Assembly: GCA_963691715.1 (NCBI GenBank)
Contig: OY829281.1
Span: forward strand, 1,178,001 to 1,242,000
DNA: 64,000 nucleotides
Source: HXMU1420-13 sp963691715
Lineage (GTDB): Bacteria > Bacteroidota > Rhodothermia > Balneolales > Balneolaceae
Direction of reading: 5' to 3'
How positions within the stretch are numbered: position 1 is the first letter of the stretch; the number at the start of each line of letters is the position of its first letter. The translations under genes and the position numbers were made by a program. Below are positions 28,483 through 37,650 of this stretch, piece after piece. The notes below the pieces were generated by a model. It saw only the letters and a list, made by a program, of their open reading frames with translations, was not told the origin of the DNA and did no database searches.

Positions 28483-28609
28483 TACTGTCTCCTAAAATTT
28501 CAAAAATAATACTTTTAATCGATGCTTAATTCCGCATTTTCTAACTTTTACACCAAAAGGTTCGAGATTTGAAAAAAGTAGTTACTTTTAATGAAAAAGA
28601 AATACTCTC

Positions 28610-29566
28610 ATGATCACAGCAAATACCCCTCCCACATACCCTGATATCCTAAAAGCGCATGAGGTTATCAAACCTTTTGCTTCAAGAACGCCTGTATTAA
28701 CATCCCAACAAGTGAATGAACGCGCACAAGCTCAAGTATTTTTTAAATGCGAAAATTTCCAAAAAGTAGGTGCTTTTAAATTTAGAGGTGGCTGTCATGC
28801 AGTCATGTCGCTTTCGGAGGAAGATGCCCAGCGTGGTGTAGCTACCCATTCCTCTGGCAATCATGCTCAAGCTATTGCATTATCCGCAAAACTCAGAGGC
28901 ATAAAAGCATTCATCGTAATGCCCGAAAATTCGCCAAAAGTTAAGATCGAAGCAGTGCAACATTATGGAGCAGAAATTACATTTTGCAAACCTACGTTAG
29001 AAGCCAGAGAATCTACACTCCAAGAAGTGGTTGATAAAACAGGTGCTACTTTTGTACACCCTTACAATGATACACGTGTAATTGCTGGTCAGGGAACGTG
29101 TGCAGTAGAACTTCTCAATGACTATCCTGATTTAGAATTTTTATTAACTCCTGTTGGAGGAGGTGGTTTGTTAAGTGGGTGTGCTATAGCAGCAAAGGCA
29201 ATACATCCACGAATAAAAGTAATTGGTACTGAACCTGAAATTGCCGACGATGCTTACCGATCGTTTAACGCGGGGACCATCCAACCCGTACTAAGTACAG
29301 CAACCATTGCAGATGGACTCCGAACTTCATTAGGAGCACTAACCTTCCAAATAATTCAACACCATGTAGATAATATTGTTACCGTGAGTGAAGATTCCAT
29401 CATTCAAGCAATGCGATTGATCTGGGAAAGAATGAAAATCATTATCGAACCCTCATGTGCGGTTCCTTTAGCAGCTATCTTGGAAGAAAAAATTGATATT
29501 AAAAATAAGAAGGTGGGAATAGTGATAACAGGAGGCAATGTTGATTTGGGTAATTTACCCTGGTAA
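28610..29566 (+). CDS. PLP-dependent threonine dehydratase / serine racemase-type enzyme
   Basis: A 318-residue fold-type-II PLP enzyme. The cofactor Lys57 is in GAFKFRGG. SSGNHAQAIA binds the PLP ring region, GGGGLLSG is the phosphate-binding glycine loop, and VITGGNVDL near the end contacts the pyridine nitrogen. It lacks the C-terminal ACT domain of biosynthetic IlvA, so it belongs to the catabolic threonine dehydratase/serine racemase size class. It would deaminate threonine or serine to 2-oxo acids, or racemise serine. The exact activity cannot be separated by sequence alone. Cytoplasmic; followed by an unrelated vWA lipoprotein. Confidence 0.92.
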   Translation: MITANTPPTYPDILKAHEVIKPFASRTPVLTSQQVNERAQAQVFFKCENFQKVGAFKFRGGCHAVMSLSEEDAQRGVATHSSGNHAQAIALSAKLRGIKAFIVMPENSPKVKIEAVQHYGAEITFCKPTLEARESTLQEVVDKTGATFVHPYNDTRVIAGQGTCAVELLNDYPDLEFLLTPVGGGGLLSGCAIAAKAIHPRIKVIGTEPEIADDAYRSFNAGTIQPVLSTATIADGLRTSLGALTFQIIQHHVDNIVTVSEDSIIQAMRLIWERMKIIIEPSCAVPLAAILEEKIDIKNKKVGIVITGGNVDLGNLPW

Positions 29567-29630
29567 TTCGGTTAAGGAACAATCACATTAACCTCCCTAC
29601 ATGATAGATATTCACAACTAATCACAGTTT

Positions 29631-31139
29631 ATGAGATATCTATACTATTTTTTAACATTATTACTCTTCATACATCTTGGCTGTGGACATAACATGTACT
29701 ATGCCCAACCTTCTTTAAAAATAAACGAAACTCAAAATGGTAGCTACGATTCTATTGTAGAGAATGATTTTCGTGAAGTTACAGAATCACCACTTTCTAC
29801 TTTTTCTATAGATGTTGATGGGGCTTCTTATGCCAATATTCGTGGTATGATTAACGATGGGTATCTACCACCAAACAATGAGGTTAGAATTGAAGAATTC
29901 ATAAACTATTTCAACTATCAATACTCTGATCCTATAAATGATGATGTATTTAGCATTACAACAGAAGTAGCTTCTGCTCCATGGAACGGTCAAAATCAAA
30001 TTGTTCAAATTGGCCTAACAGGGAAAGAATTAAAACTTGAAGATCTACCACCTAGTAATCTTGTATTTCTTATTGATGTTTCTGGATCTATGCAATCACG
30101 TGACAAACTTCCTTTATTAAAAAAAGGATTTAAATTATTAGTAGATCAACTCCGAGAAGTTGATCAAGTTGCAATCGTAGTGTATGCGGGAAGTTCTGGC
30201 ATAGCATTAGAGCCTACCTCAGGTAGAAACAAAGAAAAAATTTTAAAAGCTATAGATAAGCTCAGAGCAAGTGGCTCAACTGCTGGTAGTAAAGGGATTA
30301 AACGCGCTTATGCATTAGCTCAAAATATATACGATGAACATGCTAACAATCGTGTAATTCTTGCTACGGATGGGGATTTCAATGTCGGTATATCTAGTGA
30401 TAGCGAACTAATTAAACTCATAGAAGAGCAAAGAGAAAAAGGAATATTCCTTTCTGTTTTAGGATTTGGATCTGGGAATTTTCAAGATTCAAAAATGGAA
30501 AAACTATCTAACCATGGAAATGGAAATTATTATTATATCGACAATATGCTAGAAGCAAAAAAAGTAATGGTTTCAGAATTTGGAGGCACAATGTACACTA
30601 TTGCAAAAGATGTAAAAATCCAAATTGAATTCAATCCTGAATATGTTCTTAGCTATCGTTTAATTGGCTATGAAAATCGAATTCTTGAGGCAAGAGATTT
30701 TAATGATGACTCTAAAGATGCCGGTGAATTGGGTTCAGGGCATACGGTCACTGCCCTATATGAAATAGTACCAACCAGCCTATATGATGTTGATCCGCTT
30801 AAATATCAACCTCAAAGTATTTCTTCTACACCTTATTCCGATGAAATACTAACTTTGAAATTACGATTCAAACATCCTCTTAATGATCAGAGTGAGCTTA
30901 TATCAAAAATTGTAAAGGTTAACGATATAACAACTTCAATGAGTAGTGAGCTTTCATTTGTTTCATCTGTTGCAGCGTTTGGCATGCTTCTTCGTAATTC
31001 GAGATATAAAGGCGATACCAACTTTAATTTGATTACTCAACTTGCCAAAAAAGGAGCTAAAAACGATAAACATGGATATAGATATGAGTATATCCGTTTG
31101 CTGGAACACGCTGAACTACTTTATTCAAATGCGCAATAA
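29631..31139 (+). CDS. vWA-domain lipoprotein (YfbK-like)
   Basis: A 502-residue lipoprotein with lipobox HLGC (Cys18). The order of parts is that of YfbK-like proteins. A vWA N-terminal region (about 40-135, with FSIDVDGASYANIRGMI and RIEEFINYF) comes first. A von Willebrand A domain (about 143-310) with the complete MIDAS metal site D149-V-S-G-S follows, with LATDGDFNVG. A DUF3520-type C-terminal part (about 330-495, LGSGHTVTALYEIVP and SSVAAFGMLLR) completes it. It would sit in an envelope membrane and bind a partner protein through the MIDAS site; its role is not established. It ends with a hairpin terminator shared with the convergent GH3 gene. Confidence 0.9.
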   Translation: MRYLYYFLTLLLFIHLGCGHNMYYAQPSLKINETQNGSYDSIVENDFREVTESPLSTFSIDVDGASYANIRGMINDGYLPPNNEVRIEEFINYFNYQYSDPINDDVFSITTEVASAPWNGQNQIVQIGLTGKELKLEDLPPSNLVFLIDVSGSMQSRDKLPLLKKGFKLLVDQLREVDQVAIVVYAGSSGIALEPTSGRNKEKILKAIDKLRASGSTAGSKGIKRAYALAQNIYDEHANNRVILATDGDFNVGISSDSELIKLIEEQREKGIFLSVLGFGSGNFQDSKMEKLSNHGNGNYYYIDNMLEAKKVMVSEFGGTMYTIAKDVKIQIEFNPEYVLSYRLIGYENRILEARDFNDDSKDAGELGSGHTVTALYEIVPTSLYDVDPLKYQPQSISSTPYSDEILTLKLRFKHPLNDQSELISKIVKVNDITTSMSSELSFVSSVAAFGMLLRNSRYKGDTNFNLITQLAKKGAKNDKHGYRYEYIRLLEHAELLYSNAQ

Positions 31140-31142
31140 ATT

Positions 31143-31166
31143 AAGCCTCCATAATGGGAGGCTTTA
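31143..31166. terminator. Bidirectional terminator between the vWA and GH3 genes
   Basis: AAGCCTCC pairs with GGAGGCTT around ATAATG, followed by TTAATTTT on the plus strand and TTAATTTA on the minus strand. It ends both convergent genes. Confidence 0.85.
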
Positions 31167-31172
31167 ATTTTA

Positions 31173-33479
31173 CTAACGAATAAGTTCAAATTCTTGGACT
31201 TCCACGTCTCTCGAATTGGCACCAATCATAAAGTCAAACATCCCTGGCTCAGCTTTAAATACTTCATCAGCACCATAAAATGCTAGGGTTTCCCAATTCA
31301 CAATAAAAGTGACTGTTTTTGTTTCACCAGCTAAAAATTTAACTTTTTTAAAACCTTTTAATTCTTTCATGGGACGCATAGCTGATGCATAGTGATCCCT
31401 TATATAAAATTGAACTACTTCTTCACCCGCCAGATCACTCGTATTGGTTACATCAACAGAAACCTCCACAGTTTCTTGCATCCTCATTGATTTTGCACTC
31501 ATCATAAAGTTTTTATACTCAAAACTAGAATAGCTTAGACCGTACCCAAATACAAATTGTGGACTATTATCAATATCATTAAAATGGCTCCAAAAAATAG
31601 AACCCGCATCACCAGGGCCAGTAGTAGGTCTACCTGGATTCTTAAAATTATAATAAATTGGAATCTGCCCTACTGCTCGCGGTATAGTCATCGTTAATTT
31701 ACCACTAGGATTGTAATCCCCGAATAAAACATCGGCGATAGCATTTCCTGCTTCTGATCCTAAATGCCCGGTATTAAGTAATGTATGCGCATTGTCATAT
31801 AAGTCAGGTTCAATAATTGGCCGACCTGCCATTAGAACGACCACAATATTATTATTAACCTTCTTTAGCTTTTTAAATAGCTCTAATTGTCTTCCTATAA
31901 GTTTGGGATTACTCAAGCTTCTCCCCTCGCCAGACTGTAATGCTTTTTCGCCTACAACCATGATTACAACATCGGCATTTGAAGCATTATTAATGGCACT
32001 TTCAAATCCTGATCCGTCATCTTCTGGGTACACTAAACCTGCAGCAAAGTTTCCATTATCCGCAGACATGGTGTAGCCTTCATTGTAAGTTACTTCAACA
32101 TTAGCCCCTACCGCATTTTGGATTCCCTCTAGTAATGAAACGGCTGAATCCCAATCGGCTCTTGCTCTCCAATTTCCTAGTGGAGTGTCTTTATCAGCAG
32201 CTAAATGCCCAATTACTGCAATTTTGTTTGAGTTTTTAGAGATTGGTAAAAGTCCGTGTTCATTATTCAATAACACGATTGAACGTTTTGCAACATCTCT
32301 TGCTACTGATAAGTGATCGGAAGTATACATTAATTCAATCTCACGTTTTGGATCCGAATAGCGATAAGGATCCTCGAAGAGTCCAAGCTGATATTTCATT
32401 CTTAAAATTCTTCTAACCGCCTCATCAACAATGCTAATATCAACCTCACCTTCTTCTATTAAATTTTTTAAGTGTCTTTGATACGCCTCAGATTCCATAT
32501 CCATATCATTTCCACTTGTAATCGAATGATATGCAGCTTGTTTAAGATCTTTGGAATATCCATGATTAATCATTTGTCGAATGGAACCCCAATCTGAAAT
32601 TATAAAACCTTCAAAATCCCATAATTCTTTTAATATGGTTCTTTGTAGATAATGATCTCCATTAGCTGGAATGCCATTCAAATCATTAAAAGAGTTCATT
32701 ACAGTTCCAACACCGGCCTTTGTTAGTGCCTCAAAGGGAGGCAGAACAATATTTAACAGGGTATTTCTACTAAAATCAACGGTGTTATAATCTCTTCCAG
32801 ATTCTGAAAAACCATATCCAGCCAAATGTTTTGCAGTTGCCATCATGGAATTATCGGATGCTAGATTTTCTGTCTGGAAGCCCTTCATACGAGCTAAAGA
32901 TATTTGAGAAACGAGGTAAGGATCCTCTCCTGCACCTTCCATGATTCTGCCCCAACGTGGATCACGGCCTACGTCAACCATAGGACCGAATGTCCAATTA
33001 ACACCTGCTGCTGTTGCTTCGATAGCTGCTACTCGTGTTGCCTTTTCAATTGCATCTAAATCCCAACTATTGGATTCAGCTAAAGGAATTGGAAAAATGG
33101 TTTTATAACCGTGGATTACATCAAGTCCAAAAAGTAAAGGAATGCCTAACCTACTATTTTCTACAGCCAATTTTTGAGCTTGATATGTGGCTTCTGCACC
33201 AGCAACATTTAAAAGTGATCCAACGCCTCCATTCTTTAACAAAGCCGCTCTTTGTGCAACATAATCATTATCTTCTGGAATTGGACCTGTCAAATCCCAA
33301 CTTCCGTTATGCTGGTTCAGTTGACCGATTTTTTCTTCAATAGTCATAATTGACAAAAGGCTATCTACCTTATTTTCAATTTCAGTTTCTATTAGAGGGT
33401 TTTGAGCACGTAAAGCCCCATTTGATATTGTAGCCATAAGAATAATTAGTGAACACAATTGTACAATTTTTCTAGTCAT
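31173..33479 (-). CDS. bglX: Exported GH3 beta-glucosidase
   Basis: A 768-residue glycoside hydrolase with a signal peptide (about 1-25, ending in LRAQ), so it acts in the periplasm or outside. The GH3 TIM barrel carries GLDVIHGYKTIFPIPLAES, NWTFGPMVDVGRDPRWGR, TAKHLAGYG and the nucleophile Asp296 in FIISDWGS. The second domain has GEKALQSGEGRSLSNP, where the acid/base Glu is expected. A fibronectin-III-like domain ends the protein (FGYGLSYSSFEY onward). This is the BglX arrangement and length. It would release glucose from beta-linked oligosaccharides, including laminarin fragments made by the GH81 enzyme at 14.8-18.9 kb. It is a single gene, divergent from the repeat protein at 33826. Confidence 0.94.
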   Translation of the reverse strand: MTRKIVQLCSLIILMATISNGALRAQNPLIETEIENKVDSLLSIMTIEEKIGQLNQHNGSWDLTGPIPEDNDYVAQRAALLKNGGVGSLLNVAGAEATYQAQKLAVENSRLGIPLLFGLDVIHGYKTIFPIPLAESNSWDLDAIEKATRVAAIEATAAGVNWTFGPMVDVGRDPRWGRIMEGAGEDPYLVSQISLARMKGFQTENLASDNSMMATAKHLAGYGFSESGRDYNTVDFSRNTLLNIVLPPFEALTKAGVGTVMNSFNDLNGIPANGDHYLQRTILKELWDFEGFIISDWGSIRQMINHGYSKDLKQAAYHSITSGNDMDMESEAYQRHLKNLIEEGEVDISIVDEAVRRILRMKYQLGLFEDPYRYSDPKREIELMYTSDHLSVARDVAKRSIVLLNNEHGLLPISKNSNKIAVIGHLAADKDTPLGNWRARADWDSAVSLLEGIQNAVGANVEVTYNEGYTMSADNGNFAAGLVYPEDDGSGFESAINNASNADVVIMVVGEKALQSGEGRSLSNPKLIGRQLELFKKLKKVNNNIVVVLMAGRPIIEPDLYDNAHTLLNTGHLGSEAGNAIADVLFGDYNPSGKLTMTIPRAVGQIPIYYNFKNPGRPTTGPGDAGSIFWSHFNDIDNSPQFVFGYGLSYSSFEYKNFMMSAKSMRMQETVEVSVDVTNTSDLAGEEVVQFYIRDHYASAMRPMKELKGFKKVKFLAGETKTVTFIVNWETLAFYGADEVFKAEPGMFDFMIGANSRDVEVQEFELIR

Positions 33480-33825
33480 AGTAGTCCGTTAGTGTTTATT
33501 GAGCTTCTAAATCACATTAAAATGTTTAGACAGGATTTTATGAAAAAAAACAACGATTAATGAAAAAAAAATTCACAATCAATTAATACCTTAATGAAAC
33601 AAAGTTGTTGATCGCATCGTCTAAACAAATCATAAATCATAAATCATGTTTAAAACGAAACTGCAAGTATGGGGTACATCAATTCTTCATCTATGTTAGA
33701 AAAATGAGTGGCAATTTTAATTAAAAAAATGCAACCAATTAGCTAACAATCATTCAGAATAAATATTATGTAAAAACATCTGCTTAGCAATTTGAACATG
33801 TATTAGAATATCTAGAAAATTTACT
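33480..33825. other. Divergent intergenic region between GH3 and the repeat protein
   Basis: 346 bases, strongly AT-rich, with no open frame. It holds a short tandem repeat (listed separately) and must contain promoters for both directions; none was identified with confidence. Confidence 0.5.
33627..33647. repeat. Three tandem copies of a 7-base unit
   Basis: AAATCAT occurs three times in direct succession without mismatch, in the divergent region upstream of the GH3 gene. It may be a regulatory repeat or chance in AT-rich DNA. Confidence 0.6.
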
Positions 33826-34614
33826 ATGAAAAGAACACGATTTAAAGGGCATGAATCTAATGATTTATTTGATTTGGACAATTATCTAGAAGAAAAAGCT
33901 AGTAAAGAATCTTCTTCAAAAGATCACAACCTCGAATTAAATAAGAAACCAACTGTCAAAAGAAATATGGTTGCAATCGGTATAATTGCAACATTTTTGA
34001 TATTTTGGACTTTTATTGGTGTGCCATCATTTTTTATTTCATTTGAAGACGATAAAATCCCTTCAGTTCCAGATTATGAGTATACCTTTATGCAACCTCC
34101 TGTGCCAACCCCACCACCACTGCCTGTAAATTCCTATGAACAAAGCCAAAATTTTGATGTAGAGTATTTGGATTATCTAGATCAACTCAATGCTGTGAAT
34201 CTTAATATGTTTAGTAATGCAGAAACTCAAGCTTTTCATGGTAGTAGTGTTCCGGTTGAATACTTGAAAAGCCTTGATGAAAATGAGCTTATTAGTAGTT
34301 TTTCGTATAGTGAAGTTATAGGGTTATATGTTAGAGGTGTATCTATAAGTTATTTGTCTGAATTATATGCTACTGATTTATTGAATGAATTTAGTTACTC
34401 TGCTATTATTGCATTTTATAGTTCAGAAGTAACCATAAATTATCTTCAAAATATGGCGGAAGAAGATGTCTTAGATGCTTACAGCTATACTGGAATTATT
34501 GCGTTATTTTCAAATGATGTTCCAGTAAGTTATCTAGAAGAACTAAAAAGTCGAGATTTACTGGGTAATATGAGTTATGTTGATGTGATATCTTCTTATT
34601 TGAGTAACAACTAA
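33826..34614 (+). CDS. Single-pass membrane protein with four 30-residue repeats
   Basis: 262 residues. The first 45 are charged and cytoplasmic. One membrane helix (about 47-68) follows, then a Pro-rich linker (QPPVPTPPPLP, near 90-100) and an acidic aromatic segment (VEYLDYLDQL). From residue 142 to the end come four uninterrupted repeats of 30 residues (142-171, 172-201, 202-231, 232-262) of the form V-x-x-x-YL-x-x-L-x-x-x-DLL-x-x-x-SY-x-x-II-x-x-Y. Examples are VPVEYLKSLDENELISSFSY and VTINYLQNMAEEDVLDAYSY. Each could form two helices of a solenoid. The protein is probably anchored with its repeats in the periplasm. No known family is recognised and no neighbour suggests a role. Confidence 0.8.
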   Translation: MKRTRFKGHESNDLFDLDNYLEEKASKESSSKDHNLELNKKPTVKRNMVAIGIIATFLIFWTFIGVPSFFISFEDDKIPSVPDYEYTFMQPPVPTPPPLPVNSYEQSQNFDVEYLDYLDQLNAVNLNMFSNAETQAFHGSSVPVEYLKSLDENELISSFSYSEVIGLYVRGVSISYLSELYATDLLNEFSYSAIIAFYSSEVTINYLQNMAEEDVLDAYSYTGIIALFSNDVPVSYLEELKSRDLLGNMSYVDVISSYLSNN

Positions 34615-34869
34615 TAATTCCCGTCTCAAAAAATTTAAACTTTCTTTATACCAAGGCTCAGAAACCCTTAGGATTTAAAAAAGAGTATTAGCTAAAGTGC
34701 TATATCCTACAAAGAGAAAGTAATAGAATTATTGTGAATAAATTACTTTTAATAATTCCTTTAGTAAAGCTATACCACTTAAAAAATATGCAAATCTATT
34801 GCGAATAAATCAGGTTTTTTAGTGAGCCATTTTGTATCTACAATCTTAAATAAAAATATTTTTGACCTT

Positions 34870-35361
34870 ATGGATAATGAAACACTTACCTGGATATTTT
34901 TAATAGGTGGTATCATTTTAATGGTATTAGAAACAGTACTACCTAGTGGCTTGGCCTTTATACTTGGCTTTAGTGGACTCTTAGTTGGTATCCTTAGATT
35001 TTTGGGAATTTTTGCTGATCCTACTACTGCAACTTTAGTATGGTTTTTTACGTCTGTGATTCTAACGGTTGGTGCTTTACCTTTTATCAAAAAACATTTT
35101 GGAGGTGAAACCTCATTCAAAGTTGCTGATGAAGATTATGAAGCTATGGATCAAATCGTTGAAGTTGTTGAGGACATCAGCGACTCAAATAACGAAGGTA
35201 GAATTCGATATCAGGGCATCTCTTGGCAAGCAAGAACATTAGAAGGTGATGTTCTTGCTGGAACTCAAGTTCGAATTAAATACAGAGACAATACAACTTG
35301 GATAGTTGAACCAGTCTACCCAATAGATAAAACAACCGATACAAATAGAATCAAAGAATAA
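34870..35361 (+). CDS. NfeD-family membrane protein
   Basis: A 163-residue short NfeD. Two or three membrane helices (about 5-25, 30-48, 54-75, including LIGGIILMVLETVLPSGLAF) are followed by a small OB-fold beta-barrel. The barrel pattern is GRIRYQGISWQARTLEGDV, then AGTQVRIKYRDNTTWIVEP. It is the NfeD1b type, without the serine-protease domain. The frame extends back to a GTG at 34822, but the ATG at 34870 places the helix at the usual distance. It lies 14 bases before two SPFH genes, the standard partnership in which NfeD binds stomatin-like proteins in membrane microdomains. Confidence 0.87.
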   Translation: MDNETLTWIFLIGGIILMVLETVLPSGLAFILGFSGLLVGILRFLGIFADPTTATLVWFFTSVILTVGALPFIKKHFGGETSFKVADEDYEAMDQIVEVVEDISDSNNEGRIRYQGISWQARTLEGDVLAGTQVRIKYRDNTTWIVEPVYPIDKTTDTNRIKE

Positions 35362-35375
35362 AAATAGGAGAATGT

Positions 35376-36302
35376 ATGTTTTGGACGTCTATTCTAATTT
35401 CTTTACTTATTACATATTTCATCATCACAAAATTATTTATAATAGTTGAGTTTCGTGAACAAGTAATTCAAGAAAGATTGGGGAAATTTAAAAAGAACTT
35501 ATCCCCTGGCTTTCACTTTTTAATCCCCTTTTTTGACAAACCAGCTTATCGGCGAGAAATGCGCGAACAAGTGCTAGATGTACCCAGTCAAACATGTATC
35601 ACTAAAGATAATATTGAAGTAGCCGTAGATGGGCTGGTGTATATAAAAGTAATGGATGCTTACAAAGCTAGCTATGGAATCTCAAATTACCAAGCCGCTG
35701 CGATAAACCTTGCGCAAACAACCATGCGATCTGAAGTAGGTAAAATCACCTTGGACGACACCTTTAGTGAACGTGAGAAAATGAATGAAAATATTGTTCG
35801 TGAAATTGATAAAGCGGCGGAACCATGGGGTATAAAAGTACTTAGATACGAAATTAAAAATATTCGACCATCTAATGAGATTGTTGATACCATGGAAAAA
35901 CAAATGGAAGCAGAACGTGAAAAACGAGCTGAAATAACTAATTCAGAGGGCTTTAGGCAGGCACGAATTAACGAATCTGAAGGAGAAAGGACTAGCCAAG
36001 TACTCATTTCTGAAGCTAATAGACAAAAAAGGATTAATGAAGCACAAGGAAAAGCAAAAGAAATTGAACTAGTTGCGAATGCAACTGCTAATGGAATCAA
36101 AAGGATTGCTGAAGCCATGCAAAGACCTGGAGGTGAACTTGCTGTTAAAACTAAACTGGTAGAACAATACATCGATGAATTTGGAAGAATTATCGAAAAT
36201 TCGAATATCTCTGTATTACCAACCGAAACAGCTAATTTAAAAACCTTTTTTGAAGGGGTAAGCAAGGTAAGCGATCATACAAATAGCAAAGGAGGAAATT
36301 AA
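35376..36302 (+). CDS. SPFH/band-7 (stomatin/QmcA-like) membrane protein, first copy
   Basis: 308 residues. One N-terminal membrane helix (about 3-23) is followed by the SPFH domain, with ERLGKFKKNLSPGFHFLIPF, REMREQVLDVPSQ and NIEVAVDGLVYIKV. A long charged coiled coil (about 180-240, KQMEAEREKRAEITNSEG) supports oligomerisation. It should form ring-like scaffolds in the inner membrane with NfeD and the second copy, and may govern protease or lipid domains. GGAG lies nine bases before the ATG. The three genes NfeD-SPFH-SPFH are adjacent (14 and 1 bases apart) and form one operon ending at a terminator. Confidence 0.92.
   Translation: MFWTSILISLLITYFIITKLFIIVEFREQVIQERLGKFKKNLSPGFHFLIPFFDKPAYRREMREQVLDVPSQTCITKDNIEVAVDGLVYIKVMDAYKASYGISNYQAAAINLAQTTMRSEVGKITLDDTFSEREKMNENIVREIDKAAEPWGIKVLRYEIKNIRPSNEIVDTMEKQMEAEREKRAEITNSEGFRQARINESEGERTSQVLISEANRQKRINEAQGKAKEIELVANATANGIKRIAEAMQRPGGELAVKTKLVEQYIDEFGRIIENSNISVLPTETANLKTFFEGVSKVSDHTNSKGGN
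36291..36295 (+). promoter_or_regulatory. Shine-Dalgarno site of the second SPFH gene
   Basis: GGAGG eight bases before the ATG at 36304, lying inside the last codons of the first SPFH gene, so the two are translated in tandem. Confidence 0.75.
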
Positions 36303-36303
36303 A

Positions 36304-37251
36304 ATGATTAATTTTATTGATAATATAAGCTTAGGAATACTCATTCTATTAGGATTATTCTTTATTTATAAAGTAATTCGTTCCCTTCAATTAGTACCTA
36401 ATCAATTTGCGTATATTGTTGAACGTTTAGGGAATTATAAAAAAACACTCGGTCCAGGTTTTCATGCATTAATTCCTTTTTTTGACAAGGTTGTGTACAA
36501 ACAGGATTTGCGAGAAGAAACCATTGAAGTAGAACCTCAGGAATGCTTTACCAAAGACAATGTTAAAGTAGAAGTAGATGGTGTAATTTATCTTAGTGTT
36601 ACTGATCCTGTGAATGCCAGTTATGGTGTAACTGACTATAGAAATGCAGCAATCCAACTATCTCAAACTACTACTCGTTCTGTAATAGGTTTAATGGATC
36701 TAGACGAAACTTTTGAAGAACGAGCATTTATGAGTAAAGAAGTTGTAAAAGTGCTTGCAGAAATGGAAATGCCATGGGGAATGAAAGTTCATCGTTATGA
36801 AATAAAAAATATAGTAACCCCTAGAACTGTGCAAAATGCTATGGAACGTCAGATGACAGCTGAAAGAGATCGTCGTGCAGTAATAGCTAGATCTGAGGGT
36901 ATAAAAGGTTCTAAGGTGAATGATGCTGAAGGAATTAGGGAAGAAATAATTAATATTTCAGAAGCGGAAATGCAAAGCAGAATTAATGAAGCAGAGGGTG
37001 TAGCTCAAGAAATAGAAGTTCTTGCCGAGGCTACTGCTATATCAATTGAAAAAGTGGCTGATGCTTTAACACAGCCTATGGGAACAGAAGCTATGAGACT
37101 TCGATTAGCGGAAAAATACCTCGGCAAACTAAAAGGGCTAGCCCGAGAAGAAAATGATATTATACTACCTAAAGATATATCTAATTATGACACTGTAATG
37201 GAAGGATTAGCTCTTAAAGAGCTTGAAATCAAAAAAACTTCTCAAAAATAA
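36304..37251 (+). CDS. SPFH/band-7 (stomatin/QmcA-like) membrane protein, second copy
   Basis: A 315-residue paralogue of the preceding protein, with the same layout. It has a membrane helix (about 11-28), an SPFH domain (ERLGNYKKTLGPGFHALIPF, REETIEVEPQECFTKDNVK) and a coiled-coil tail (RQMTAERDRRAVIARSEG). Two tandem copies probably form mixed oligomers. It begins one base after the stop codon of the first copy. It differs from its twin in its extreme C-terminus (LALKELEIKK). Members are tied to membrane organisation and quality control; the specific role here is inference. Confidence 0.92.
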   Translation: MINFIDNISLGILILLGLFFIYKVIRSLQLVPNQFAYIVERLGNYKKTLGPGFHALIPFFDKVVYKQDLREETIEVEPQECFTKDNVKVEVDGVIYLSVTDPVNASYGVTDYRNAAIQLSQTTTRSVIGLMDLDETFEERAFMSKEVVKVLAEMEMPWGMKVHRYEIKNIVTPRTVQNAMERQMTAERDRRAVIARSEGIKGSKVNDAEGIREEIINISEAEMQSRINEAEGVAQEIEVLAEATAISIEKVADALTQPMGTEAMRLRLAEKYLGKLKGLAREENDIILPKDISNYDTVMEGLALKELEIKKTSQK

Positions 37252-37288
37252 GCAATGTAATCCCCATTTTAATGGGGGCTTGCTTTTT
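37250..37288 (+). terminator. Terminator of the NfeD-SPFH operon
   Basis: CCCCAT pairs with ATGGGG around TTTA, with an outer stem AAGCAA/TTGCTT, followed by a seven-base T run. The stem begins within the stop codon of the last gene. Confidence 0.85.
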
Positions 37289-37650
37289 TTGAGTTTTAAA
37301 TTTGGCTCTAAATAACAACTCAACAGATGTTTATTCCTGCATAATGAAAATGAAACAAAAGTTTAAATTTTAGATGATGTTATATTGTATACTCAAACAT
37401 ATAATAAACCTTTAAAGTTGAATTCGAAGGTTCTACAGAACGTTAATTTTAAATTTAGACTTAACCACCTACCTTCTCTTTAGCAGTCTAAACGCAACAT
37501 CGATATCTTTCTTTACATACAAAAGAATAACTTTTACTTAAATATTAAGATTCAAAAAATATCTTAATTCCTGTTTTATCTTTAATTAGAATGTACTCCC
37601 TTTAATGTTTTAAAGAATCATGATCAAAAGCTTACAAATACGTATATTAA
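37289..37650. other. Intergenic region upstream of the ECF sigma factor
   Basis: 362 bases, AT-rich, with no credible gene or RNA. It should contain the promoter of the sigma-factor operon; none could be assigned by eye. Confidence 0.5.

Noticed and set aside
33627..33647. CRISPR-like or origin-type repeats
   Set aside because: Units are only seven bases and without spacers, in AT-rich DNA with no cas genes or DnaA boxes recognised nearby.
35687..36265. 192-codon minus-strand frame opposite the first SPFH gene
   Set aside because: Lies entirely inside a clearly coding plus-strand gene with intact family motifs. Its Ser/Leu-rich product is the usual antisense shadow of a charged coiled coil.
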